Shown piece by piece: positions 18,285 to 25,663 of a stretch of DNA of 34,038 nt (its first letter is position 1; each line of letters starts with the position of its first letter). Made by a program: the position numbers and the translations under genes. Below the pieces are notes generated by a model. The model did not search any database, had not been told where the DNA came from, and worked only from the letters and a program-made list of their open reading frames with translations. The stretch covers positions 1-34,038 of the forward strand of contig JAEUQG010000419.1 in the NCBI GenBank assembly GCA_016789755.1. Direction: 5' to 3'. Source of the stretch: Bryobacterales bacterium (lineage in GTDB: Bacteria; Acidobacteriota; Terriglobia; Bryobacterales; Bryobacteraceae).

Positions 18285-19051
18285 GCACCCGCATCCGTGC
18301 GCTTATCGCCGACGACGAACCCCTGGCCCGCGAATGGCTGCGCGGCCTGCTGGCCGAACACGCAGACATCGACGTAATCGAGGAAGCCGGCAACGGCATC
18401 GCGGCGATTGAACACGTCACTGCGCTCGAACCGGATGTTCTTTTCCTCGATATCGACATGCCTGAACTGGACGGCTTTGGCGTCGTGGAGGCGCTGGGCG
18501 AGCAGCGCCCGCACTGCATCGTCTTTGTCACCGCCCATGACCGCTTCGCCCTGCAGGCCTTCGAAGTGCACGCCCTCGATTACCTGCTGAAGCCCTTCGA
18601 CGCCGGCCGTCTACGCAGAACGCTCGATCGCGTACGAACGCAACTCTCCACGAAGACTGCCGCGGCGTTGCCCGAAAAGCTGAACGCCATTCTCGACTCG
18701 CTGCGGCAACCCCGCAAGCACGACCGCATCGCGGTGAAGGACAACGGACGCGTTTTCTTCCTGCGTACGGAAGACATCCGATGGGTGGAGGCATGCGGCA
18801 ACTACGTCAAGCTGTACACGCCCAACGGCTCGCATCTGCTCTTGCAGACCATGGCCGGCATGGAAGGGCGCCTCGATGCCGAACGCTTCCTGCGCATCCA
18901 CCGTTCGACCATCGTCAATATCGACGCCATCCATTCCATCGAGCCGCTGTTTCACGGCGATTACGAAGTGCGCCTCAAGTCGGGCGAAGCCCTGCCGTTG
19001 TCGAGAGGCTACCGGGACCGGCTGCAGGCACTCATCGAACGGTTCTCCTAA
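18281..19051 (+). CDS. LytTR-family response regulator
   Basis: The 256-residue partner of the preceding kinase has a receiver domain (about 4-120) with acidic D11/D12, phosphoacceptor D57 in LFLDIDMP, T84 and K104 in DYLLKPFD. A linker leads to the LytTR DNA-binding domain (about 150-253), with IAVKDNGRVFFL, DIRWVEACGNYVKLYT, FLRIHRSTIVNID and LPLSRGYRDRL. LytTR proteins bind two direct-repeat half-sites, usually upstream of transport, surface or competence genes. All the phosphorylation residues are intact. It is the last gene of the pheS-pheT-lytS-lytR run; the next gene begins 158 bp later. Target genes cannot be told from this window. Confidence 0.94.
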   Translation: MSTRIRALIADDEPLAREWLRGLLAEHADIDVIEEAGNGIAAIEHVTALEPDVLFLDIDMPELDGFGVVEALGEQRPHCIVFVTAHDRFALQAFEVHALDYLLKPFDAGRLRRTLDRVRTQLSTKTAAALPEKLNAILDSLRQPRKHDRIAVKDNGRVFFLRTEDIRWVEACGNYVKLYTPNGSHLLLQTMAGMEGRLDAERFLRIHRSTIVNIDAIHSIEPLFHGDYEVRLKSGEALPLSRGYRDRLQALIERFS

Positions 19052-19188
19052 GGAACCCGCCCGCACAACACGCCGGGTCTAAGCGCGGCACACGAGTTCC
19101 TCAACAGGCTGTGGGCCACGCCGCGGCCTGCGCGGCCTCCCGATGCGTGGCGGCAACAAAACTATTACACACAGGACTACGCCCTATC

Positions 19189-19201
19189 CTTCATAATGAA
19201 G
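19189..19201. promoter_or_regulatory. 13-bp palindrome upstream of the FMN enzyme gene
   Basis: CTTCATAATGAAG is a perfect odd palindrome centred on 19195, ending 8 nt before the ATG at 19210. It contains CATAAT, which could be a -10 hexamer 12 nt before the start, so a repressor bound here would block transcription. It lies in the only 158-bp gap of this stretch. A regulatory role is inferred from position and symmetry alone. Confidence 0.35.
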
Positions 19202-19209
19202 ATACGTTC

Positions 19210-20631
19210 ATGTCCCACCACCCCACCATCATCCAGGGCGGGATGGGAGCAGGAGTCTCCCACTGGCGTCTCGCCAATTCCGTTTCCCGCCTCGGCCAGC
19301 TCGGCGTAGTTTCCGGTACGGCTCTCGATCAAATCCTGGTTCGCCGCCTGCAGGACGGCGATCCTGGCGGCCACATGCGCCGCGCGCTCGATCATTTTCC
19401 CTTCCCTGAAATGGCGGCGCGAGTTCGCCAAGCTTGGTTCCTCGAAGGGGGCAAAGCGCCTTCCGCGGCTTACAAATCGCCGCCGATGCACGCCAAGGAC
19501 AGTCCGCGCCATCTGAAGGAACTGACCGTCATCGCCAATTTCGTCGAAATCTGGCTGGCCAAGGAAGGTCACGCCAACCCGGTCGGCATCAATTATCTGG
19601 AAAAGGCACAACTCCCGCATCTGCCATCGATCTACGGCGCCATGATTGCCGGTGTGGATTATGTGCTGATGGGGGCGGGAATTCCCATCCGGATTCCCGG
19701 CGTGCTGGACGCCTTCGCGCAGCACCAAACCGCAACGTATCCGCTGCATGTCGCGGGCACAGGCGATCCGGTTCTGATGGAGTTCAACCCCGCCGAATAC
19801 ATGGAGCGGCCCCTGGCGCCACTGCAACGGCCCAAGTTTCTCCCTATCATCGCCTCGAACACGCTGGCGGTCACCCTGCTGCGCAAATCGAACGGCGCCG
19901 TGGACGGCTTTGTCGTTGAAGGTCCCACGGCGGGAGGGCACAATGCCCCGCCCCGTGGCAAGCTGCAGCTCAGCGATCAGGGCGAACCCATCTATGGCGA
20001 GCGCGACGAAGTGGATCTGGCCAAACTGCGCGAGCTTGGCGTGCCCTTCTGGCTGGCGGGTGGTTACGGCGCGGCAGACAAACTGCAAGAAGCCCTGGCA
20101 GCGGGCGCTGCGGGTATCCAGGTCGGTACCCCCTTCGCTTTCTGCACGGAAACCGGACTCAGCCCCTATTACCGCGAAGCGGTTCTCAAGCAAGTGGCCT
20201 CGGGCAATGCCTGCGTGTTCACGGACCCCATTGCGTCGCCCACCAACTTCCCGTTCAAAGTGGTGCAGATCGAGGATTCGGTAGCGCATCCGGACACCTA
20301 CGCCGCGCGGACCCGCGTTTGCGATCTCGGTGTTTTGCGCGAACCCTACTTCACCGAAGACGGAAAGATCAACTATCGCTGCGCCGCCGAGCCGGTGGCC
20401 ACCCACGAGGCCAAGGGCGGCAAGGCCGAAAACACCGAAGGGCGGAAATGTTTGTGCAACGCGCTGCTTGCCAACATCGGTCTGCCGCAGGTGCGCAACG
20501 GCGGATACGTGGAAAGGGGCCTCATCACGGCCGGCAACAGCCTTACAGGGGTGGCGGCTTTCCTGCCCGAAACGGGACTCGACTACACCGCCGCCGACGT
20601 GATAAATAAGATCCTGGCATGCGCCTCCTGA
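19210..20631 (+). CDS. FMN-dependent nitronate monooxygenase-like oxidoreductase
   Basis: ATG 19210 gives 473 residues with the family N-terminus IIQGGMGAGVS. It is a TIM-barrel FMN enzyme of the nitronate monooxygenase / 2-nitropropane dioxygenase group. Visible motifs are VDGFVVEGPTAGGHNAPPRG with the likely catalytic base H244, and the FMN-phosphate loop LAGGYGAADKL...GAAGIQVGTPFAF. At 473 residues it is longer than typical class enzymes (about 330-370). The extra C-terminal part has four cysteines (C371, C391, C414, C416) that could bind a metal or form disulfides. The substrate is unknown: nitronates, or reduction of an enoyl or other compound, are all possible in this superfamily. It overlaps the SGNH hydrolase gene by 13 bp, so the two are coexpressed. 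Confidence 0.85.
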   Translation: MSHHPTIIQGGMGAGVSHWRLANSVSRLGQLGVVSGTALDQILVRRLQDGDPGGHMRRALDHFPFPEMAARVRQAWFLEGGKAPSAAYKSPPMHAKDSPRHLKELTVIANFVEIWLAKEGHANPVGINYLEKAQLPHLPSIYGAMIAGVDYVLMGAGIPIRIPGVLDAFAQHQTATYPLHVAGTGDPVLMEFNPAEYMERPLAPLQRPKFLPIIASNTLAVTLLRKSNGAVDGFVVEGPTAGGHNAPPRGKLQLSDQGEPIYGERDEVDLAKLRELGVPFWLAGGYGAADKLQEALAAGAAGIQVGTPFAFCTETGLSPYYREAVLKQVASGNACVFTDPIASPTNFPFKVVQIEDSVAHPDTYAARTRVCDLGVLREPYFTEDGKINYRCAAEPVATHEAKGGKAENTEGRKCLCNALLANIGLPQVRNGGYVERGLITAGNSLTGVAAFLPETGLDYTAADVINKILACAS

Positions 20632-21680
20632 TCTTTCTTTTCACCGCCGCGGCATTGGCCGCTCAGACCGTTACCTGGACCGGCATCGGACAATCGCACC
20701 TGGAAGGCCAGGGCTGGCGCGAAACGCAGGCGCCGTTCGACCGCATGCCGGCGAAGGCAGAGAAAATCATCCGCTCCGCGGTCTGGTCGCTCTCCCGCCA
20801 CAGCGCTGGTCTGCGCGTTCGTTTCACTACCAACGCCCCGTCCATTCACGCGCGCTGGACCGTTCGCAACGAACGCCTGGCGCTGCCCCACATGCCCGCC
20901 ACCGGCGTGAGCGGCCTGGATCTTTACGTCAAACAGGACGGCCAGTGGCGCTGGATCGCCAACGGGCGTCCGGAGAAGAAGACCAACGAACAGGCTCTCG
21001 TCCAAAACTACAAGGGCCCGGTGCGCGAATACATGCTCTATCTGCCGCTCTACAACGGCATCGAAGCGCTGGAAGTCGGCGTGCCCGAAGGCGGCAAGCT
21101 GACCCTTCTGCCACCCGACGCGCGCAAGCCTGTTCTGTTCTATGGCACTTCCATTCTGCATGGAGGGTGTGCGTCCCGTCCCGGCATGGCGTACCCGAGC
21201 ATCATCGGGCGGCGACTCGACTACCCTATTCTCAATCTCGGCTTCTCGGGCAACGCGCTTTCCGAGCCGGAAATGGCTCAACTGCTGGCCGAACTCGATC
21301 CGGCCGTGTTCGTCTACGATTCTTTGCCCAACCTGTCCACCGTCGCCATGATCAACGAGCGGACGGAGCCTTTCCTCCGTACTCTGCGCAAGGCGCACCC
21401 GGCCACTCCGATTCTGCTCATTGAAAACGTCATCTACACGCAGGCCGAATCGGTTTCCGCACGTCCGGAACAAGCGCGCGAGAAGAACCGGGCGCTGCGA
21501 GCCATCTACGAGAAGCTGAAAGCGGAAGGCGACGTCAATCTCCACTACGTGTCTGCGGCCAACCTGCTCGGCCTGGATGGAGAAGGCACAGTGGATGGCA
21601 CGCACCCCACAGACGTCGGGTTCCTGCGCATGGCGGAGGAAATCGGACCCGCCGTCGGCCGCCTGCTGAGCAGCCGCTAA
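20619..21680 (+). CDS. Exported SGNH/GDSL-family hydrolase with N-terminal beta domain
   Basis: The 353-residue product has a signal peptide (MRLLIFLFTAAALAAQ). Residues about 25-165 form a beta-rich accessory domain, as in SsfX3-like GDSL proteins. The SGNH hydrolase domain covers about 168-353, with block I YGTSILHG (nucleophile S178), block II GFSGN (G208, N212) and block V VDGTHP (D326, H329). The triad is complete, so an active esterase, lipase or carbohydrate deacetylase acting outside the cytoplasm is likely; the substrate cannot be told. It starts inside the last codons of the FMN-enzyme gene, with no strong Shine-Dalgarno, which suggests translational coupling. A function shared with the FMN enzyme is not obvious. 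Confidence 0.9.
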   Translation: MRLLIFLFTAAALAAQTVTWTGIGQSHLEGQGWRETQAPFDRMPAKAEKIIRSAVWSLSRHSAGLRVRFTTNAPSIHARWTVRNERLALPHMPATGVSGLDLYVKQDGQWRWIANGRPEKKTNEQALVQNYKGPVREYMLYLPLYNGIEALEVGVPEGGKLTLLPPDARKPVLFYGTSILHGGCASRPGMAYPSIIGRRLDYPILNLGFSGNALSEPEMAQLLAELDPAVFVYDSLPNLSTVAMINERTEPFLRTLRKAHPATPILLIENVIYTQAESVSARPEQAREKNRALRAIYEKLKAEGDVNLHYVSAANLLGLDGEGTVDGTHPTDVGFLRMAEEIGPAVGRLLSSR

Positions 21681-21705
21681 AACCGTTTCGTGATAGAGTA
21701 ACCGA

Positions 21706-22386
21706 ATGCTCTCGCGCACACTGTTGGTGCTATTTCTCTCATCAGCCGCCTTCGCCGGTTCCATCACCCAATACTCGGACCGCCCTACTTTCCTCGGCGC
21801 GGTAGGTCCGGTAACCGTAGAGGACTTTACGAATGACGGCCATTTTCCCATAACCACCGGCATACTGAATGCTGCCACCAACCTGCCCGGCATCGGAATC
21901 GTTCCTGGCACCATCCAGCCCGGCGTAACCTACTCGGCGCCGGTAGACATCCCGGCGCCATGCTGTCAGTTCAACATCGACTCCGGCGCGAGCTATTCCG
22001 GAGGGTTCCTCGACACGCTGCTGGCGGGTGCACGTAGCCGCCCCATCACCATCACCTTTGACGGCCCCGTCCGCGCCTTCGGGTTCAACACCAGCACGCT
22101 GGGCGGAACGTCCAAGAACATCGTCATCAACTTCACTTCCGGCCCGGCGTTTATCGCCAACCTCAATATCGGCACAGGCTTCCCGTTCTTCGGTTTTGAA
22201 AGCGACGCCCAGGACATTGAGAGTGTTGTCCTGCAGTACAACAGCCCCGCTTCGTTCGGCGCTGCCTTTGATGACTTCACCTTCACCGATCCCGGCGCTT
22301 CCAACGTCCCTGAACCGGCTACCTTCACCCTGGCCGGCGCGGCGTTCGCCATGGCCGCCTTGCTTCTTCGCAAAACGCGTTCCTAA
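21706..22386 (+). CDS. PEP-CTERM sorting-domain exported protein
   Basis: The 226-residue protein has a signal peptide (MLSRTLLVLFLSSAAFAG), a beta-rich central domain with a CC pair near residue 86, and a C-terminal PEP-CTERM tripartite signal: VPEPATFTLAGAAF, a hydrophobic helix, then a basic end (LLRKTRS). PEP-CTERM proteins are cut and anchored by an exosortase, usually in bacteria that make exopolysaccharide. No exosortase gene is in the window. The motif FDDFTFTDPG just before the tail is typical of these proteins. It starts 25 bp after the SGNH hydrolase. A TGATAGAGT element (extended -10-like) ends 6 nt before the ATG, and no Shine-Dalgarno is clear. Confidence 0.9.
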   Translation: MLSRTLLVLFLSSAAFAGSITQYSDRPTFLGAVGPVTVEDFTNDGHFPITTGILNAATNLPGIGIVPGTIQPGVTYSAPVDIPAPCCQFNIDSGASYSGGFLDTLLAGARSRPITITFDGPVRAFGFNTSTLGGTSKNIVINFTSGPAFIANLNIGTGFPFFGFESDAQDIESVVLQYNSPASFGAAFDDFTFTDPGASNVPEPATFTLAGAAFAMAALLLRKTRS

Positions 22387-22406
22387 GCAATCCGAAATCC
22401 CCGGGG

Positions 22407-22922
22407 ATGCGTAGGAACAGTATGGGGAGGGATTCCATCCGATCAAGCGAAACCGGCGCCAGGCTGGCTTTTGCCGCGCCCGTCCTCCATCCCCGCCCCG
22501 GATTGCGGGAAAAACTGCTCGCCGGTTTGAAACGTCAGGAATCCGTCCAGGTCTGGCGGGAATGGTCCGACACACCCCCGGCCCCTATCCACAAAGTCGC
22601 CGCCGAAGAAGGGGCATGGGAAGCCATCGACGTCCCCGGAATCCGCGTCAAGCGCCTCTACGTCGACCCCGCCAGCGACACCGTTTCCCTGCTCATTCAG
22701 ATGGACCCCGGCGCCAGCTACCCCTCCCACCGCCATGCCGGACCGGAGCACTGCTACGTGATCTCAGGCGATCTGCAGGTAGGCGGGCTGCATCTGAAAA
22801 CCGGCGACTACCAGGTGGCCAACACCAGTTCCATCCACACCGTCACCAGCACGGTCAATGGCTGCACCATCCTCATCGTTTCTTCGATGAAGGACCAACT
22901 GCTCCACGATTCCCACGCCTGA
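22407..22922 (+). CDS. ChrR-like cupin protein without the zinc-finger anti-sigma part
   Basis: The 171-residue protein carries a cupin with the ChrR-type metal-site pattern: YPSHRHAGPEHCYVISGDL (two His, one Glu and another His) and a later IHTVTS. In ChrR proteins this domain follows an N-terminal zinc-binding anti-sigma domain (HxxxCxxC). Here the first 50 residues hold only the linker-like RPGLREKLLAGLKRQ and no HxxxCxxC. It may therefore be a free-standing cupin or the remnant of an anti-sigma factor, and no ECF sigma gene is adjacent. The start is uncertain: ATG 22407 has no clear Shine-Dalgarno, while in-frame ATG 22422 has AGGAA 4 nt before it. It ends 9 bp before the convergent beta-lactamase-family gene. 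Confidence 0.75.
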   Translation: MRRNSMGRDSIRSSETGARLAFAAPVLHPRPGLREKLLAGLKRQESVQVWREWSDTPPAPIHKVAAEEGAWEAIDVPGIRVKRLYVDPASDTVSLLIQMDPGASYPSHRHAGPEHCYVISGDLQVGGLHLKTGDYQVANTSSIHTVTSTVNGCTILIVSSMKDQLLHDSHA

Positions 22923-22950
22923 CCGGCAGCCTCATTGCACGGGGCCGGTC
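22921..22950. terminator. Possible bidirectional hairpin over convergent stops
   Basis: The arms GACCGGC (22921-22927) and GCCGGTC (22944-22950) pair perfectly around a 16-nt loop that contains the stop codon of the - gene; the + gene's stop overlaps the left arm. No T-tract is present. A structured shared 3' end is plausible. Confidence 0.4.
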
Positions 22951-24569
22951 CGTGTGAACGCCAACTTCCGCACCCGTCCCGTCGTCACCAGCATCCCTTT
23001 CACGGCCTTGCTGTCATCTCGTTCAAAGAGGATATTCACCGCTCCGGCCTGAAAGCGATCCGTGCCCGTGGCCGCCAATTCCCCCGTCGTCTGCCCGCCC
23101 ACCTCCAGCGTCAGCCTGCTGTCGAAGTACCGCACCGTCATCTCCGACAGCGCCTCCTCGGAACGGTACACCCCTTCGTACTGCCCCGGGTTCGCAATCG
23201 GCCCCGGCCGCCATTCCACCCGTTCGTACACCGCCGGCTTGTGCGATTCCGCTTCGATCCGTACGAACTTCGGCTCGTCCTTGGCCCCGCCGTCGCGGAA
23301 CTCGATTTCGAAATCGAGCGGCGAATTCACGCTGCGAAAGCGCATCGGAGTGCCCGGCAGCAGCAGCATCTGAAAGCTCTGATAGGTTGCCGACAAACCC
23401 GGCGGAGAAGGCTGCAGCACCAGCAAATCGCCCGTATCGCGGTCGCGGAACGTACCCGCCTTCCGCGCCAGTTGTTGCATCGTCAGTGGCGGCGGCTCGA
23501 GCGGCTTGCGTGGCGGCAAATAGGCATCGGCCACCGTCCTGGCCAGCGGACCCACCGGCGCATCCGAACGGTTGCACAACACCGCCGTGCCCAGCCGTTC
23601 CGATGGAAGCCAGAAAATCTCGCTACGGTATCCGCGCAACCCGCCGACGTGGCTCATCGACTCCATACCGCGGTACTGTTTCAGCATTAATCCCCGTCCA
23701 TACTCCGCCTGCTCGCCTGAAGCCAACTGCCCGCGCGTCTGCATGGCGGCGAGCGCCTTGGCCTGCGGATCCTTGGGAGCGCCGAAATACTCCAGCCACC
23801 GCGTCACGTCCTCGATGGTTGTGAATACTCCGCCGTCGCCCGCCACATCCAGTGTCGCGCCGTTGCGTTGGAACGCCGTCACGCCGGCGCCGCCTTCGAC
23901 CGGAGAGTAGCCTTCCGCCCTCTTCGGCAGCAGTGCGAAACGGTCGATGTAGTAGAGCGTGCGGCGCAACCCCAGCGGCTCGAAAATCAGCCGTCCAGCC
24001 AGCGCGTTCAAATGGCTCATCGCCGCCGGGCGAATCGCCATCGACAACAGAAAGTACCCGGAGTTGCTATAGAGAAACTCCGCGCCAGGTGCGAAATTCA
24101 GTTCTTTCTGCCGCGCGATGAGATCGAACGCTTTAGTATCGCCCAACACCGCGTCGTTCGGCGGCCCGCTCAGCGTCCACAAAGCAAAGTAGTCGCGAAT
24201 GCCGCTGGTGTGCTCCAGCAAGTGCCGCACCGTAACGGGCTTCATGTAGGCGGGTAATTGCGGCAGGTACTTATGGATGGGATCGTCCAGCTTCATCCGC
24301 CCCATCTCCACCAGCATCAGCACGGTCATCGCCGTGAACTGCTTCGACGTCGAGCCCAGATAGAATGCTGTCTGCGGCCCGATCGGCGTTTCCTGCTCCA
24401 CGTCCGCCAATCCATACAGGCCCAGATGCACCTGCTTGCCGTCTTTGACCACGGTCACCGCGCACCCGGGCGACCCTGGCGTCTTGTAGCGCGCAAACAG
24501 CGCATCCACCGTCTCCGAGCCAGCTCCCATCAAAGGAAGCGTCCACAGCCAGGCGAGCAATGCGATCAT
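22932..24569 (-). CDS. Exported serine beta-lactamase-family hydrolase
   Basis: The 545-residue protein starts with a short signal peptide (MIALLAWLWTLPLMGAGS). Residues about 20-340 form a class C beta-lactamase / DD-peptidase-like fold with S73-T-S-K76 (nucleophile Ser and Lys), Y167-S-N169 and a third motif HVGG (near 314) in place of KTG. HxG third motifs are normal in the esterase / D-aminopeptidase branch, so a peptide or ester hydrolase is more likely than antibiotic resistance. Residues about 360-545 form a lipocalin-like beta domain typical of these proteins in Acidobacteria. Its ATG overlaps the stop of the methyltransferase gene (ATGA at 24566-24569), so it is the second gene of a two-gene unit. 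Confidence 0.9.
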   Translation of the reverse strand: MIALLAWLWTLPLMGAGSETVDALFARYKTPGSPGCAVTVVKDGKQVHLGLYGLADVEQETPIGPQTAFYLGSTSKQFTAMTVLMLVEMGRMKLDDPIHKYLPQLPAYMKPVTVRHLLEHTSGIRDYFALWTLSGPPNDAVLGDTKAFDLIARQKELNFAPGAEFLYSNSGYFLLSMAIRPAAMSHLNALAGRLIFEPLGLRRTLYYIDRFALLPKRAEGYSPVEGGAGVTAFQRNGATLDVAGDGGVFTTIEDVTRWLEYFGAPKDPQAKALAAMQTRGQLASGEQAEYGRGLMLKQYRGMESMSHVGGLRGYRSEIFWLPSERLGTAVLCNRSDAPVGPLARTVADAYLPPRKPLEPPPLTMQQLARKAGTFRDRDTGDLLVLQPSPPGLSATYQSFQMLLLPGTPMRFRSVNSPLDFEIEFRDGGAKDEPKFVRIEAESHKPAVYERVEWRPGPIANPGQYEGVYRSEEALSEMTVRYFDSRLTLEVGGQTTGELAATGTDRFQAGAVNILFERDDSKAVKGMLVTTGRVRKLAFTRTGPVQ

Positions 24570-25576
24570 TTGTGGCTCACGATCACCCGCTGGGCCGACC
24601 TCTGCAGTTGGTGCTTCACGTTCCCTGTAAATCCCGCCTGCCGGAACATCAAATCGTATTCCGCAAACGTGTACGCATCGCCGTGCGCCGTCGTGGCCAG
24701 CATCGTGAGCGCAAAGCGCGCCAGTTCGGGCGGACTTACGCGGTCTTCATTGGGCGCGAATTCGAGCGTCACCATCCGCCCGTTTGGCGCCAGCGCCTCG
24801 TAGATCCTCGCCGCCAGATGCCGGCACGTCTGCACATCGAAATGATGAAAGAAATTGGTCACCAGCACCACATCGTAGCCGGAGCCAAGATCGGTCTCGA
24901 AGACGTTGCCCGCCGTCGTTCGATAGCGGTCCGCCACGCCGAACTTCGCTGCATTGCGCGTTGCCACGGCCAGCACCGGCGCCCAATCGAGCGCGGTCAC
25001 TTGCGCGCCGGCGAATTTCTGGGCCACCGCGATTCCGAAAATTCCATGCCCCGCCGCGATGTCCAGCACTTTGCCCACAGGATGCGGGTCGCAGGACAGA
25101 ATCTGTGCAATCTCCTGCGATGCGGGGTACATCATCGGCATCATCCCCTGCGCAAACTCCACCCACATCGGATGTTCCGGTTCCATCGAACCTTCCTCGC
25201 TCAACGCCGTGCCGCCCAGGCGTACGGCCTGCGTCAGACTATGGCAGCCGTCCACCAGCATCGGGCTCGTCAGAAAGTGCGCACAGGAGGCCACGCAAGC
25301 CGGGGAACGGTGGTCGAGAAACACCGCGGAAATTTCGGTCAACCCGTATTGATCCCCGCTCTTGCTGAGGAAGCCCAAGGTCACCAGGTAATCGCAGAGG
25401 ATGCGGATGCCGCGTTCGGAGGCATGCCTGCGCCCGGCCAGCGACGCCGCTTCGGTCACGCCTTCGCCGATCAGCGTAAACAGGTCCAAATCGATCGCCG
25501 ACCTTAACGCCGCCGAGCGCTGAAAGCCCAGTAACGTATCGAAGATGAGCGCCGGATTCACGGAGGATTCAGCCAT
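24566..25576 (-). CDS. SAM-dependent O-methyltransferase-like enzyme
   Basis: ATG 25576 (336 residues, MAESSVNPALIFDTL) is preferred over an upstream frame 28 codons longer, because the family dimerisation domain begins there. Residues about 10-100 resemble the winged-helix dimerisation domain of class I O-methyltransferases (GFQRSAALRSAIDLDLF). Residues about 160-330 are the Rossmann methyltransferase with the SAM loop VLDIAAGHGIFG, the acidic end of strand 2 (ALDW) and NFFHHFD. The methyl acceptor is unknown. It is translationally coupled to the downstream beta-lactamase-family hydrolase. A TATACT hexamer ends 8 nt before the ATG. Confidence 0.88.
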   Translation of the reverse strand: MAESSVNPALIFDTLLGFQRSAALRSAIDLDLFTLIGEGVTEAASLAGRRHASERGIRILCDYLVTLGFLSKSGDQYGLTEISAVFLDHRSPACVASCAHFLTSPMLVDGCHSLTQAVRLGGTALSEEGSMEPEHPMWVEFAQGMMPMMYPASQEIAQILSCDPHPVGKVLDIAAGHGIFGIAVAQKFAGAQVTALDWAPVLAVATRNAAKFGVADRYRTTAGNVFETDLGSGYDVVLVTNFFHHFDVQTCRHLAARIYEALAPNGRMVTLEFAPNEDRVSPPELARFALTMLATTAHGDAYTFAEYDLMFRQAGFTGNVKHQLQRSAQRVIVSHK

Positions 25577-25584
25577 AGGGTTCC

Positions 25585-25590
25585 AGTATA
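25585..25590 (-). promoter_or_regulatory. TATACT -10-like element of the methyltransferase gene
   Basis: Read on the - strand, TATACT is followed by exactly 8 nt and then the ATG at 25576. Transcription starting about 7 nt after the hexamer would begin almost at the start codon. No -35 box is clear 16-18 bp upstream. This is one of several such elements in the window. Confidence 0.45.
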
Positions 25591-25663
25591 GCCTCCAAGC
25601 GCCAGGGAGCTGTGATGGAACTCTGTGCAGCCTCTTGTTCTGCGACTGGCAGTCTGACAAGAC

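Noticed and set aside
22932..24569. Antibiotic-resistance beta-lactamase
   Set aside because: The third motif is HVGG rather than KTG and a C-terminal lipocalin-like domain follows, which is typical of esterase or peptidase relatives.
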